The notes under the pieces were generated by a model. It was not told the origin of the DNA. It saw only the letters and a list, made by a program, of their open reading frames with translations, and made no database searches. This document shows positions 8,918 to 18,029 of a DNA stretch of 64,000 nucleotides, one piece after another. The first letter of the stretch is position 1; the number at the start of each line of letters is the position of its first letter. The position numbers and the translations under genes were made by a program. The DNA is from Mucilaginibacter limnophilus (lineage in GTDB: Bacteria > Bacteroidota > Bacteroidia > Sphingobacteriales > Sphingobacteriaceae), in contig NZ_SACK01000006.1 of assembly GCF_004005815.1 (NCBI RefSeq), positions 62,001 to 126,000 of the forward strand. Reading direction: 5' to 3'.

Positions 8918-9724
8918 ATGACTAAAACGCTGAAGATATTCTTATTTACTATTTGCTGTGCAACCTATATCTCGTGCACAACAGTACAAAAAACTACTAC
9001 GTTGTCAATAGCTAATAACGGCAAAGTGTGGGCATCGCTATGGCAACAGCGCGCCGCCGAATACAAGGCTTTGTGCCTTCAGGCGTATATTACAGCACAC
9101 TTGCGTCTCGGCGAAGCATTGAAACAGCCTTCAGCATTGCCTATGGCTATAGTTACCGACATTGATGAAACTGTGCTTGATAACAGTCCGTACGACGCTT
9201 TGAGAGGTATTAACAATCAGGAATATGATATAGCCACCTGGAAAGCATGGACAGCCAAAGCCATCGCTGATACCGTACCGGGCGCACCGTCGTTTTTTAA
9301 ATATGCCGCATCTAAAGGCGTTACAATATTTTATATAACCAACAGGGATGAAGATGAGCGAACTGCTACCCTTAAAAATTTGCAGTTATATAATATGCCT
9401 AATGTTGACGATGCGCATTTATTAATGAGGCAGTCGTCGTCAAGTAAAGAAAGCCGCAGGCAACAGGTTCTAAAAAACTATAACATTATTTTGTTATGCG
9501 GTGATAACCTTGCCGATTTTGACAGCCTTTATGATAATCATCCCACCACTGAAGCGAGGGATAATGCTACTGCGAAGCTTTCGCCGTTGTTTGGCAAGCG
9601 GTATATTGTGTTGCCTAATGTGTCGTACGGCGATTGGGAAAACGCTTTCTTTAAATACAATTACAAACTTAAGCCAGCGCAAAAAGATTCGGTGATACGT
9701 TCATTGGTTAAAACGCCCCGTTAA
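8918..9724 (+). CDS. Lipoprotein e(P4)-type acid phosphatase / 5'-nucleotidase (HAD class B/C)
   Basis: From the ATG at 8918 the protein (268 residues) starts with a lipoprotein signal peptide with Cys at residue 20 (TYISC). The HAD catalytic motif DIDETVLDNSPYD, the threonine region ITNRDEDER and the final acidic motif CGDNLADFD are all present. This matches the e(P4) family, which dephosphorylates nucleotides such as NMN at the outer membrane. In-frame upstream codons to 8825 exist but lie before the promoter. The gene is followed 81 bases later by the aldose epimerase gene, with no terminator in between. Confidence 0.9.
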   Translation: MTKTLKIFLFTICCATYISCTTVQKTTTLSIANNGKVWASLWQQRAAEYKALCLQAYITAHLRLGEALKQPSALPMAIVTDIDETVLDNSPYDALRGINNQEYDIATWKAWTAKAIADTVPGAPSFFKYAASKGVTIFYITNRDEDERTATLKNLQLYNMPNVDDAHLLMRQSSSSKESRRQQVLKNYNIILLCGDNLADFDSLYDNHPTTEARDNATAKLSPLFGKRYIVLPNVSYGDWENAFFKYNYKLKPAQKDSVIRSLVKTPR

Positions 9725-9805
9725 AAACCATTTCCGGCAGTTATTTGTTGAAAATATTTAAGGGCAAATAATACCTTTACCACGCCAATATTACAATTCT
9801 ATCAT

Positions 9806-10672
9806 ATGACAGTAATTGAAAATGAATACCTGCGTGTAACCATTCGCCAACAGGGTGCCGAACTTACCTCGATACAAAATAAAACTACCGGTATTGAACA
9901 TTTATGGCAGGCCGATGCTTCTGTTTGGGCCTGGCATGCGCCAACTCTTTTTCCGGTTGTAGGGGGGCTTGTTAACGACGAACTGTTGGTGCAGGGGCAG
10001 GCTTATAAATTGCCGAGGCATGGTTTTGCCCGCAACAGCACATTTATTTTGGATGAGAACAGCCGCCAGCAAGCTACTTTTTCGCTTCCTTACAGTAATA
10101 AAACGCTCGAGGTATATCCGTACAAGTTCGATTTTCAAATCATATACACTTTAATAGATAATGCCCTGCGGGTTACGTACAAGGTAATCAATCTTGATGA
10201 TAAAACCATATACTTTTCAGTAGGAGGCCATCCGGCTTTCAATGTGCCGTTTCATGCGGGAGAGCAGTATGAGGACTATTACCTGGAATTTGAAACCGAA
10301 GAACCGCTGGTTACAAATCTGCTGTCATCTGCCGGGTACTTTACCGGCGAAACAGCGCCGGTTTCATTAGAAGGTAAAAAGCTCCGTCTGTCTGCAGATT
10401 TATTTAGCCGCGACGCGCTGGTTTTTAAAAATATCCGATCGAAGCTTGTAACCATTAAAAGTGATAAGCATGGTGAAAGCCTATCAGTTGAATATCCGCA
10501 TTTTGAACACCTGGGTATATGGGCAAAGCAAGGTGCGCCATTTTTGTGTATCGAACCCTGGTTAGGTTATGCCGATGCTAAAGGTGGAAATGCAGACATT
10601 TCACAAAAGGAAGCAATACATTCGCTTAAACACGGACATACTTTTGAAGCCGCTTATTATATAAGTGTTTAA
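9806..10672 (+). CDS. Aldose 1-epimerase family protein
   Basis: The 288-residue protein has the galactose mutarotase-like fold of the short GalM/YeaD-related family. The catalytic base and acid are visible as PRHGFARNSTF and VGGHPAFNVPF (His) and CIEPWLGYAD (Glu). It interconverts alpha and beta anomers of aldoses or aldose phosphates in the cytoplasm; the exact sugar is not determined. A TACCTTTA (9772-9779), close to the -7 consensus, with TTTG at 9745-9748, could give it its own promoter. Confidence 0.9.
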   Translation: MTVIENEYLRVTIRQQGAELTSIQNKTTGIEHLWQADASVWAWHAPTLFPVVGGLVNDELLVQGQAYKLPRHGFARNSTFILDENSRQQATFSLPYSNKTLEVYPYKFDFQIIYTLIDNALRVTYKVINLDDKTIYFSVGGHPAFNVPFHAGEQYEDYYLEFETEEPLVTNLLSSAGYFTGETAPVSLEGKKLRLSADLFSRDALVFKNIRSKLVTIKSDKHGESLSVEYPHFEHLGIWAKQGAPFLCIEPWLGYADAKGGNADISQKEAIHSLKHGHTFEAAYYISV

Positions 10673-10760
10673 AAGTTGTTTATTCCGATAATTTAATATT
10701 TTCTTAAAACATTTTAAAGGTTTGTGAAATTATGTGTATAGAAATCACAACTTTAATGCT

Positions 10761-11105
10761 ATGAAAAAGAAAATTTATTTAATCGCTACAACAGTGTTGT
10801 TAACGCTGGCTGTATTTAACAGCTATGCTGCTACCAATGATGATGACAAAAGCAAAGGTATCACCAAAGAGGCCATTGCTAATATGACCGAAGAGCAAAA
10901 GCAGGCTCGTGTAGAAGAAATTAAACAGCGCGTTGAGGAAATTAAAGCGATGGACAAATCGCAAATGACCAAAGAAGAGCGCAAAGAGCTTAAAACCGAA
11001 CTTAAAAGCCTTAAGCAAGAAGCACAGGCAATGGGTGGCGGCGGCGTTTACCTTTCAGTAGGCGCTATCATCATTATCATTTTGGTGTTAATATTGATCC
11101 TGTAA
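10761..11105 (+). CDS. Small exported protein with charged coiled coil and C-terminal membrane helix
   Basis: Starting at the ATG at 10761, the 114-residue product has a signal peptide or first helix (residues about 4-23, ending SYAATNDD). A highly charged Lys/Glu stretch follows (residues 33-85, with repeats such as VEEIKQRVEEIKAMDK) that should form a coiled coil. After a GGGG hinge comes a very hydrophobic end (VYLSVGAIIIIILVLILIL). I do not recognise a family. The layout suggests a periplasmic helix anchored at its C-terminus. A 9-codon longer frame begins at 10734 but would precede the signal peptide. It stands alone before a strong terminator. Confidence 0.72.
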   Translation: MKKKIYLIATTVLLTLAVFNSYAATNDDDKSKGITKEAIANMTEEQKQARVEEIKQRVEEIKAMDKSQMTKEERKELKTELKSLKQEAQAMGGGGVYLSVGAIIIIILVLILIL

Positions 11106-11118
11106 GGATATACAACTA

Positions 11119-11153
11119 ACAAGAAAGGCGCTCAATTTGAGCGCCTTTCTTGT
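11119..11153. terminator. Bidirectional terminator between the small exported protein gene and parC
   Basis: ACAAGAAAGGCGCTCAA (11119-11135) is followed by its reverse complement (11137-11153), a perfect 17-base inverted repeat with essentially no spacer. It overlaps the last codon of parC and ends both convergent transcripts. Confidence 0.85.
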
Positions 11154-13969
11154 TAAAATAAACTCGACTGCCCCTTATCATCTATTTTGATATCGTCAGG
11201 ATTAGTAATTTCAAAATCAACCTTTTTAGCAGGCTTTTCTGCCGATGGCTCTTTGTTTGAGTCTTTGATACCGCCTTTTGCATCCTCTGACTGCTCTTTT
11301 ACTTCTTCCTTGGCTTTTTGTACTGCAACTGCTCCTGCTACTTCTTCACCCGCAGGCGGCACATCTTTAGCAGTTTTATCTTCAGGCGTTATGGTAATTT
11401 CGGTATCCTCAACGCTATCGGGTGCCGGGTCGGGTACATCTTCGGCGTCATCGTGCTCGGCTATCAGCTCAACACTTTGCACCACATGTGCCGACAGGCG
11501 GTTACCCATAGCCTTCATACCTTTTACATCTATCAGGTCGGTAAGGTTTAGCTCGACAGTTTCAGGTACTGCAGCTTTGCCTTTCAACTGCTCAACCTTT
11601 ACCACAGGCTGCGCCGAACCGGAGATAAGCACGAGTTTCGAACCGCTTTCCTCGCTGATTATGCTGGTTTGCTTGCCTATGGCAGTATTGTCAAACACAA
11701 AGCGTTTTATCATGTAGTTTTTCGACTTACCCTCGAAATGCACAACCGAATACACTTTTTCCGGATCATACTTTTCAATCAGGATCATCTTGTCGTCAAA
11801 GTGGTTGTTCAGGTCGAAGCTGGTAAGTTCATAAACACCGTTTGCCAATACAGTAAGTATGCGGTCGTCGCCGTCAAATTCACCAAGATATTTGCCGCGA
11901 CTGTCGGCATTCAGGCGTTTAAGTATATCATCATACCAGATCTTTCTGCCTGCCAGTGTTGATACGCCTTTACTTTTCAGTATGATTTTCTTAACCGGGT
12001 ATTTGGTTACGATGTTGCCCATTGATCCGCGGCCTTTGATGGCTATTTCAGCGAAATTCTCGTCGAACTGAAGTTTCTTCAGTTTTGAATGTGGCTTCAG
12101 TTGGATATTGATGATCTCAGCTTCACCATTAGGGTTAGCACTAAAGTACAGAACTTTAGACCCTTTGGTGCCTTTGGTGAGATCATACTCTTTATCACGG
12201 GTAATGCCGGTAACCGAGAAGCGTTTGATATAGCTTACGCCGCTTTGCCCGTCTTTATAGATCATGTTGTACACGGTGCGTTCATCATTTTTCTTGAAGA
12301 CGGCCACATGAATGATCTCTTTACCAACAAAAACCTTATCCTGTACTTTAGTGACCACAAACTTTCCATCGGCACGGAAAACGATAATGTCATCAATATC
12401 TGAACATTCGCCAACCAATTCAACATTATCATCCTTTTTAAGTCCGGAACCGATGAAACCATCTTCGCGGTTAACGTATAGTTTAACGTTTGCAAGCGCT
12501 ACCTGCGCAGCTTCAACCTTATCAAACGTGCGTAGTTCAGTTTTTCGGCCGCGGTCATTACCGTACTTGTCTTTCAGTTTTTCAAACCAGGCAATAGCAA
12601 ACTCTGTGAGGTGTTTAAGGTGGTGCTTAACCTCTTTTATTTCATCCTGAAGATTTTTGATTTGCTCATCCGTTTTCTTTACGTCAAAACGGGTGATGCT
12701 GCTCATTGGTTTATCAATCAGCTTTTTATAATCTTCGGGCAGTATCTCACGGTAAAACTGTGGGAAGAAAGGCTCGAACAAACGGTTCAATACACTTACA
12801 ACCTCTTCAAAGTTTGTTGAGCTTTCATAATCAGGATGTTTGTACATCCCTTCCTGGATAAATATCTTCAGCAACGAGCTGAAAAATATTTTCTCCATCA
12901 GCTCCTTCAGCTTTATTTCAAGCTCTTGTTTCAGCAGGTCTTTGGTGGTATGCGTGCTTTCGGTAAGCATATCGTTCACGCTCATAAACCGCGGCTTGTC
13001 GTCCTGAATTACGCAGGTGTTAGGCGATATAGATACCTCGCAATCGGTAAAAGCGTATAGTGCGTCAATAGTTACATCAGGCGAAATACCGGGCGCCAAG
13101 TGGATAATGATCTCCGGGTCCCAGGTAGTGTTGTCTTCGATCTTTTTGATCTTGATCTTACCCTTATCGTTAGCGGCGATAATACTGTCAATCAAACTAC
13201 CCGACGTTGTGCTGAAAGGTATCTCGGTAATAACCAGCGTTTTTTTATCACGTTCAGATATCCTTGCCCGTACACGCACTTTGCCGCCGCGCTGACCTTC
13301 ATTATAGGCTGAGCAATCGGCAAGGCCGCCGGTGTAAAAGTCGGGCATCAGGTTTGGCCTTACACCACGCAGTACTTCTATCGAAGCATCAAGCAGTTCA
13401 ATAAAGTTGTGCGGTAATATCTTAGTAGCCAAGCCCACCGCGATACCTTCGGCACCCTGTGCAAGCAGCAGCGGGAACTTTACCGGCAGGGTAATGGGCT
13501 CTTTATTACGGCCATCGTAACTTGCCTGCCAGTCGGTAGTGTCAGGGTTAAATAACACCTCGTTTGCGAATTTCGACAAACGTGCCTCAATATAACGCGG
13601 CGCCGCTGCCGAGTCGCCGGTGATAGGGTGCCCCCAGTTACCTTGGGTATCAATCAACAGATTTTTCTGACCAATCTGCACCATGGCATCCCCAATAGAA
13701 GCATCGCCGTGGGGGTGATATTTCATAGTATGGCCTATTACGTTGGCAGCTTTGTTAAAGCGTCCGTCGTCCATTTCTTTCAGCGAGTGCAGTATGCGTC
13801 GCTGTACAGGCTTAAGGCCGTCGTTTATATGCGGTACCGCACGGTCGAGAATTACATATGAGGCATAATCAAGAAACCAGTTCTCGTACAAGCCATCTAA
13901 AGAGATAACATTTTGTAATTTTTCATCGCCGTTGGCAGATATTTCGTTTCCGTTTATCTCGTCACTCAT
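11153..13969 (-). CDS. parC: DNA topoisomerase IV subunit A (gyrase A family)
   Basis: The 938-residue protein has the type IIA topoisomerase breakage-reunion domain. KPVQRRILHSLKEMDDGRF, KYHPHGDASIGDAMV and the active-site tyrosine in AAPRYIEARLSKFA are near residues 55-135. It lacks the GyrA-box (QRRGGKG), which supports ParC rather than GyrA. A coiled-coil tower region and a beta-pinwheel-like C-terminal domain follow. The last 90 or so residues are an acidic, Ala/Glu/Lys-rich tail ending KIDDKGQSSLF. It decatenates daughter chromosomes. No parE is adjacent. Confidence 0.92.
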   Translation of the reverse strand: MSDEINGNEISANGDEKLQNVISLDGLYENWFLDYASYVILDRAVPHINDGLKPVQRRILHSLKEMDDGRFNKAANVIGHTMKYHPHGDASIGDAMVQIGQKNLLIDTQGNWGHPITGDSAAAPRYIEARLSKFANEVLFNPDTTDWQASYDGRNKEPITLPVKFPLLLAQGAEGIAVGLATKILPHNFIELLDASIEVLRGVRPNLMPDFYTGGLADCSAYNEGQRGGKVRVRARISERDKKTLVITEIPFSTTSGSLIDSIIAANDKGKIKIKKIEDNTTWDPEIIIHLAPGISPDVTIDALYAFTDCEVSISPNTCVIQDDKPRFMSVNDMLTESTHTTKDLLKQELEIKLKELMEKIFFSSLLKIFIQEGMYKHPDYESSTNFEEVVSVLNRLFEPFFPQFYREILPEDYKKLIDKPMSSITRFDVKKTDEQIKNLQDEIKEVKHHLKHLTEFAIAWFEKLKDKYGNDRGRKTELRTFDKVEAAQVALANVKLYVNREDGFIGSGLKKDDNVELVGECSDIDDIIVFRADGKFVVTKVQDKVFVGKEIIHVAVFKKNDERTVYNMIYKDGQSGVSYIKRFSVTGITRDKEYDLTKGTKGSKVLYFSANPNGEAEIINIQLKPHSKLKKLQFDENFAEIAIKGRGSMGNIVTKYPVKKIILKSKGVSTLAGRKIWYDDILKRLNADSRGKYLGEFDGDDRILTVLANGVYELTSFDLNNHFDDKMILIEKYDPEKVYSVVHFEGKSKNYMIKRFVFDNTAIGKQTSIISEESGSKLVLISGSAQPVVKVEQLKGKAAVPETVELNLTDLIDVKGMKAMGNRLSAHVVQSVELIAEHDDAEDVPDPAPDSVEDTEITITPEDKTAKDVPPAGEEVAGAVAVQKAKEEVKEQSEDAKGGIKDSNKEPSAEKPAKKVDFEITNPDDIKIDDKGQSSLF

Positions 13970-14058
13970 CAGTAGCTATAAATAAATATGGATGGGTAAA
14001 TATAGGCATGCTTGCTAAAAAAATAAGCAATGAATTATTCACATCGAGGCAGGATATG

Positions 14059-15060
14059 TTAATACTCCAGATAGCCCCACGCTTTCAGGGTTACCTTGTC
14101 GCCGGCTTTAAACTTGCCCTGCTCTTTGTTAAAGGCCCTGGCGGTGATACCATCATGATCCAGCACCAACTCTTCGTAAAAGCCTTTGAACAATATATTT
14201 TTCACAACCCAGCGGTTAAGCGCCCAGCCGCCGCTTACATCAATGTAATGCGGATAAATCACCACCGTTTCTTTTTTCGCATGTATGCCAAGCAGCTTAG
14301 CGTCTGCCTTGCTTAACACATTGCAATTGGTAAGCAGTTGCGCCGTATATAAGTTAGCCGGGTTTTGATACAGCTGTTTGGGACTACCTGTTTCGAGCAC
14401 TTTGCCATCTTTCAGTACAATCAGTTCATCAGCCATTGAAAGCACCTCCGCCGGATCATGCGATACCATAATTACCGTCAGCCCTGTGTCGGCAACTATT
14501 TGCCTGATATCCTGCTGTAATCCTTCACGAAAAGAAGCGTCTACCTGGTTAAACGGCTCGTCAAGCAGTAACACTCTTGGCCGGGTGGCAATTGCACGGG
14601 CAATGGCAACACGTTGTTTTTCACCGCCGCTTAAATCAAACACCCTTTTATCGGCAAGGTGCAACATGTTAAGTTGGCGTAACACCTCTTCAGTACGTGC
14701 CTGTTTTGTCGCTATGTCAGTATTTGGCAACAGTACTGCGATGTTATCCCATACCTTGGCAAACAGGTTTAAATCGTCGGTATGCTGGGTAACCATTTTC
14801 ATAGCGTCATGACCGGGTATCAGCTTTTCTTCGGGTCCCCAAATGCGTTCGCCTTCAAACAAAACTTTCCCTTTTTCGGGCGATAACAAACCGAACAACA
14901 GCTTCAGCAATGTAGTTTTACCGCTGCCGCTGGTGCCTATAATAGCGGTTATTTTACCGGGGATTATGTTTAAGGTGATATCTTTAACGCCACCCTCATG
15001 GTGTGTTCCTGTAAATACTCTGCTTATGCCTACGGCTTGTAGAAAGGGTTTTTCTGTCAT
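14059..15060 (-). CDS. ABC transporter ATP-binding protein (orphan)
   Basis: This is a 333-residue ATPase: Walker A IGTSGSGKTTLLK (about residues 40-52), Q-loop VTQHTDDLNLF, signature LSGGEKQRVAIARA, Walker B RVLLLDEPFNQVD and H-loop MVSHDP. Residues about 240-333 form a TOBE-like substrate-sensing domain, as in importers of iron, sulfate, polyamine or molybdate. No permease or binding-protein gene is adjacent, so the substrate is open. A terminator (15081-15108) separates it from the upstream gene, so it has its own promoter. Confidence 0.87.
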   Translation of the reverse strand: MTEKPFLQAVGISRVFTGTHHEGGVKDITLNIIPGKITAIIGTSGSGKTTLLKLLFGLLSPEKGKVLFEGERIWGPEEKLIPGHDAMKMVTQHTDDLNLFAKVWDNIAVLLPNTDIATKQARTEEVLRQLNMLHLADKRVFDLSGGEKQRVAIARAIATRPRVLLLDEPFNQVDASFREGLQQDIRQIVADTGLTVIMVSHDPAEVLSMADELIVLKDGKVLETGSPKQLYQNPANLYTAQLLTNCNVLSKADAKLLGIHAKKETVVIYPHYIDVSGGWALNRWVVKNILFKGFYEELVLDHDGITARAFNKEQGKFKAGDKVTLKAWGYLEY

Positions 15061-15080
15061 ACAATCGGCAAATATACATA

Positions 15081-15108
15081 AAACAAAAAGGCCGCTAAGC
15101 GCGGCCTT
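15081..15108 (-). terminator. Rho-independent terminator after the thioredoxin-like gene
   Basis: Read on the minus strand, AAGGCCGCGCTTAGCGGCCTT forms a GC-rich hairpin followed by TTTTGTTTT. It ends the thioredoxin-like transcript before the ABC gene. Confidence 0.82.
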
Positions 15109-15132
15109 GGTATATTGGTTAGTAAATAAGTT

Positions 15133-16365
15133 TTAATCCCAGGTTGGCTTTCCTTGTTTCATTTTGTCGAGCGTGCCCTGTAACGATGGATCTTTAGCCA
15201 CTGCTTCCTGCTCAACTTTTATGGCTTCATCTTTTTTGCCCAGCTTGTACAGCAGGTTGGCATAAGTATCCATAAAGCCGGGCTCATTTGCAGCTTCGCC
15301 GCTAAGACTTTGTTTCGACCATGCCAGCGCTTTGTTCATGCAGGCAACATCATCGCAATTTTCAAAAACCGCCCATGCATAGTTGTTCAATACACTTGGA
15401 TTTGCTTTTGCGCCAAGGCCCGCTAAATAAGTTGATACAGTTTCGCTGAACTTAGGCCAGTTCTGGGTTTGCTTGTAATAATTTATTTGCGCCGGCAGTG
15501 CTATCTCATCGCCAAATGCAGGATATTGTTTACGAAGCGTTGCTTTTACGTTTTCCCAGTCGATATTGTCTTTGTAAGTATTGCCTTCTTTGTAAATCAA
15601 TGATGGTAGCACCTCTTTGCCAATTATACTTTTCACAATGTTGGCGCTTGTGCCGGGGCGTAAAAAGGCGTCGGCCTTTTCAGGATTTTCAGTAAATACT
15701 TTAAAGCCCGGATCTGTGGTTTTGTTAGTAGCCGATGCAAGCATGCCAATGATATCGGCTCTATATAAATTAGATTGTGTTGCAATGTATTTATTAACTA
15801 CTTCTGATGAAAAAGGCTCATCATAAGCTTGTTGTGATGCCAATGCCAATGCATGCAGAAAAGCGGTATCTTTTTTACCGGCTGCGTACTCTTTTTTCAT
15901 AGAGTAATACTGCGTTTTCGGATTCAGCGCGTTTTTAGCCCACTTAATAAACTCCGGCGCGTTTGTTGAACCCAGCGCGCGGTGTACCAGTTCGCCATCA
16001 GGGTTAAAATACAGGTAGGTAGGGAAAGCCCGTATCTGGTAGTCAACCATCAGGTTGTGCGCGTCCTGGTACCATTTTTTAATTTCTTCGCTGTCGTTAG
16101 CGGTAGTATCAAGCTGTGCTTTTACATTTATGAAGTTGGCGTTGAAAAATGTTCCTGTTTCTTCCAGCGGAAAAATTTCTTTTGCCATGTACTTGCAGGG
16201 GCCGCACCAGGTGGTAAAGCCATCTACAAATATGTATTTCTTTTCGGCTTTGGCTTTAGCTTTTATTTGTGCCCAGGTAAGGTTATGTTCAAAGTGCATG
16301 CCTTTGTCCTGCGCCGAAGCCACCGTAAAAACAAACAGCAGCGCGATAGCTGATAATAATTTCAT
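15133..16365 (-). CDS. Exported thioredoxin-fold protein with helical C-terminal region
   Basis: The ATG at 16365 gives a 410-residue protein with a clean signal peptide (MKLLSAIALLFVFTVASAQ). An ATG at 16389 would only prepend eight residues. A thioredoxin domain covers about residues 25-140 with the redox motif FTTWCGPCKYM, followed by DYQIRAFPTYLYF containing the cis-Pro. The remaining 260 residues are helical and TPR-like near the end (ANLLYKLGKKDEAIKVEQEA). It probably reduces or checks disulfides in the periplasm; no partner is adjacent. Confidence 0.85.
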   Translation of the reverse strand: MKLLSAIALLFVFTVASAQDKGMHFEHNLTWAQIKAKAKAEKKYIFVDGFTTWCGPCKYMAKEIFPLEETGTFFNANFINVKAQLDTTANDSEEIKKWYQDAHNLMVDYQIRAFPTYLYFNPDGELVHRALGSTNAPEFIKWAKNALNPKTQYYSMKKEYAAGKKDTAFLHALALASQQAYDEPFSSEVVNKYIATQSNLYRADIIGMLASATNKTTDPGFKVFTENPEKADAFLRPGTSANIVKSIIGKEVLPSLIYKEGNTYKDNIDWENVKATLRKQYPAFGDEIALPAQINYYKQTQNWPKFSETVSTYLAGLGAKANPSVLNNYAWAVFENCDDVACMNKALAWSKQSLSGEAANEPGFMDTYANLLYKLGKKDEAIKVEQEAVAKDPSLQGTLDKMKQGKPTWD

Positions 16366-16431
16366 GATTGTTTGATAAGTATGTATCAAAGCTAATGCTT
16401 TATTACATAAATCCTTACAATTGAAAAGTAA

Positions 16432-17019
16432 TTATTTTGTTGCGGTAACTACCTGGTAATTAAGTAATGACTTGGCTTGCTCGGCAGCGCTTTTAAAATC
16501 AATCAGGTCGTCGGTATCAAACAGGTATTCTGATTGCGGCAGACCCTCAACCAGCTTTACATTTACATGCCAGGCTTTTGTTTTGCTTAAAAGTTTCTTT
16601 TCATTATATGCTTTTACCCAAAAGCCGCTGTGCGATTGGTATTTGTATTCAACGTTGTTTTGCGGCGCCTCTACATCAATGGTATTAACCATCATTTTGT
16701 CGAGTGCCTGGATAAACTCATCCAGTTCAACGGCATCAATATAGGCCGACATGAGCGGCGCATAATTACGGCCGGTAGTGCCCGATATCCTAAGGCCGCT
16801 TTCAGTAATACCCGCGTTTGCATTGGTTACAGTAATTGCCTCGAACAGCAACGACCGGACTTTTTTGATCTTAACAATTTTTTTCTCGATAGTTTTTTCG
16901 GGGGCATCAAGCATTTTGCCCACTCTGCAGTTTTTTGAACTGTTAACGGCCTGATTTTGTGCATTAGCGGCAAAAACAAAGCATAATAGTGATAAGGTGA
17001 ATAAGGTGGCGGTTTTCAT
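16432..17019 (-). CDS. Exported protein of unknown function
   Basis: The 195-residue protein has a signal peptide (MKTATLFTLSLLCFVFAANA). The mature part alternates strands and short helices (ITESGLRISGTTGRNYAPLM, VEYKYQSHSGFWVKAY) and has no catalytic motif I can name. It has a single cysteine, in NCRVGK near the mature N-terminus. It starts a divergent pair with the HipA-like kinase gene and has a leader containing a strong hairpin. Confidence 0.7.
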   Translation of the reverse strand: MKTATLFTLSLLCFVFAANAQNQAVNSSKNCRVGKMLDAPEKTIEKKIVKIKKVRSLLFEAITVTNANAGITESGLRISGTTGRNYAPLMSAYIDAVELDEFIQALDKMMVNTIDVEAPQNNVEYKYQSHSGFWVKAYNEKKLLSKTKAWHVNVKLVEGLPQSEYLFDTDDLIDFKSAAEQAKSLLNYQVVTATK

Positions 17020-17056
17020 TACGGCTCTAAATTAAAAGTTAATAATCATTTAACAA

Positions 17057-17121
17057 ATCCCGGGTGCAGTACCCGGGATAAGATGCGTTTCAATAGGTGT
17101 TTGTGATGTGGTGCAAATTTA
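17057..17121 (-). promoter_or_regulatory. Promoter -7 box and leader hairpin of the 16432-17019 gene
   Basis: On the minus strand TAAATTTG (17114-17121) matches the TAnnTTTG -7 box. The transcript would begin near 17107 and carry about 88 untranslated bases. Within them ATCCCGGGT...ACCCGGGAT (17057-17079) forms a perfect 9-base stem with a 5-base loop. It is followed by a mixed sequence rather than a T run, so it looks like a leader structure, not a terminator. Confidence 0.5.
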
Positions 17122-17252
17122 AATACCTCATATTTTGAAAGTTTGCACCGTTGCTTAACTGTTACTTTTTTGTTGAGTTCTTCACATTGTTGCTCAATAG
17201 CCTCACGGTTATGATATGCAAATGCCGATGCTTATTATTGCAGTATAATAAA

Positions 17253-18029
17253 ATGAGCATTTTTAAGCCCGAATTACGAACCGTAAATGTTACGCGCTAC
17301 GTTACTCCGCTGCGCGAAGGCGGCTCGCTGCCGGCTATAGCCGAGGCAGACGATGATTTTTTGTATGTGCTGAAATTTCGCGGCGCGGGGCAGGGGTTAA
17401 AAGCCCTGATAGCCGAGTTGATTGGCGGTGAGGTTGCACGCAAGTTGGGCTTTAAAGTGCCCGAACTGGTATTTGCCAACCTTGATACCGCCTTCGGCCG
17501 TACCGAACCCGATGAAGAAATACAGGACCTGCTGAAGGCCAGCGTTGGATTGAACCTGGCACTGCATTACCTTTCGGGCGCTATTACATTTGATCCGGTA
17601 GTTACACAGGTTGATGAAAAAACCGCATCACAAATAGTTTGGATGGATGCCTTGCTTACCAATGTCGACCGCACAGCCCGCAATACCAATATGCTGGTTT
17701 GGCATAAAGAGTTATGGTTGATAGATCATGGTGCGGCATTGTATTTTCACCATTCGTGGGATAATTGGGAAGAACAGGCCATGCGTCCGTTTGTGCAGAT
17801 AAAAGACCACGTACTGCTATCGTGCGCAAGCGAAATAGAAACTGTTGACAAAGAGTTTAAAGCGATACTTACACCGGAAGTAATTAAAGCGATTGTTAAC
17901 CTGATACCTTCCGACTGGCTAAGTGAGGATGATGCTGAAGAACGCCGTGAGGTGTATTACCAGTTTTTAACACGCCGCATAGCCGCGTCGGAAGTTTTTG
18001 TAAAGGAGGTGCAGCGTGCAAGGGCCTGA
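17253..18029 (+). CDS. HipA-like kinase domain protein
   Basis: From the ATG at 17253 the product has 258 residues. It resembles the HipA-like kinase domain family often found next to DUF3037. A glycine-rich nucleotide-binding segment (KFRGAGQGLKALIAELIGG) is followed by a catalytic-loop-like MDALLTNVDRTARNTNML (Asp near 138) and a metal-binding IDHGAAL (Asp near 158), equivalent to the DFG of kinases. The frame is open further upstream to 17151 but that part is hydrophobic and lacks family features. Unlike hipBA there is no HTH HipB gene; the partner position is taken by the overlapping DUF3037 gene. Substrate unknown. Confidence 0.8.
   Translation: MSIFKPELRTVNVTRYVTPLREGGSLPAIAEADDDFLYVLKFRGAGQGLKALIAELIGGEVARKLGFKVPELVFANLDTAFGRTEPDEEIQDLLKASVGLNLALHYLSGAITFDPVVTQVDEKTASQIVWMDALLTNVDRTARNTNMLVWHKELWLIDHGAALYFHHSWDNWEEQAMRPFVQIKDHVLLSCASEIETVDKEFKAILTPEVIKAIVNLIPSDWLSEDDAEERREVYYQFLTRRIAASEVFVKEVQRARA
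18002..18011 (+). promoter_or_regulatory. Strong Shine-Dalgarno for the DUF3037 gene
   Basis: AAAGGAGGTG, complementary to the anti-SD, ends 4 bases before the GTG at 18016 and lies inside the kinase gene. Such a site is rare in Bacteroidota and decides the GTG start of the overlapping gene. Confidence 0.7.

Noticed and set aside
11187-11717. Serine-rich 176-codon plus-strand frame over parC
   Set aside because: Antisense image of the acidic, low-complexity tail of ParC.
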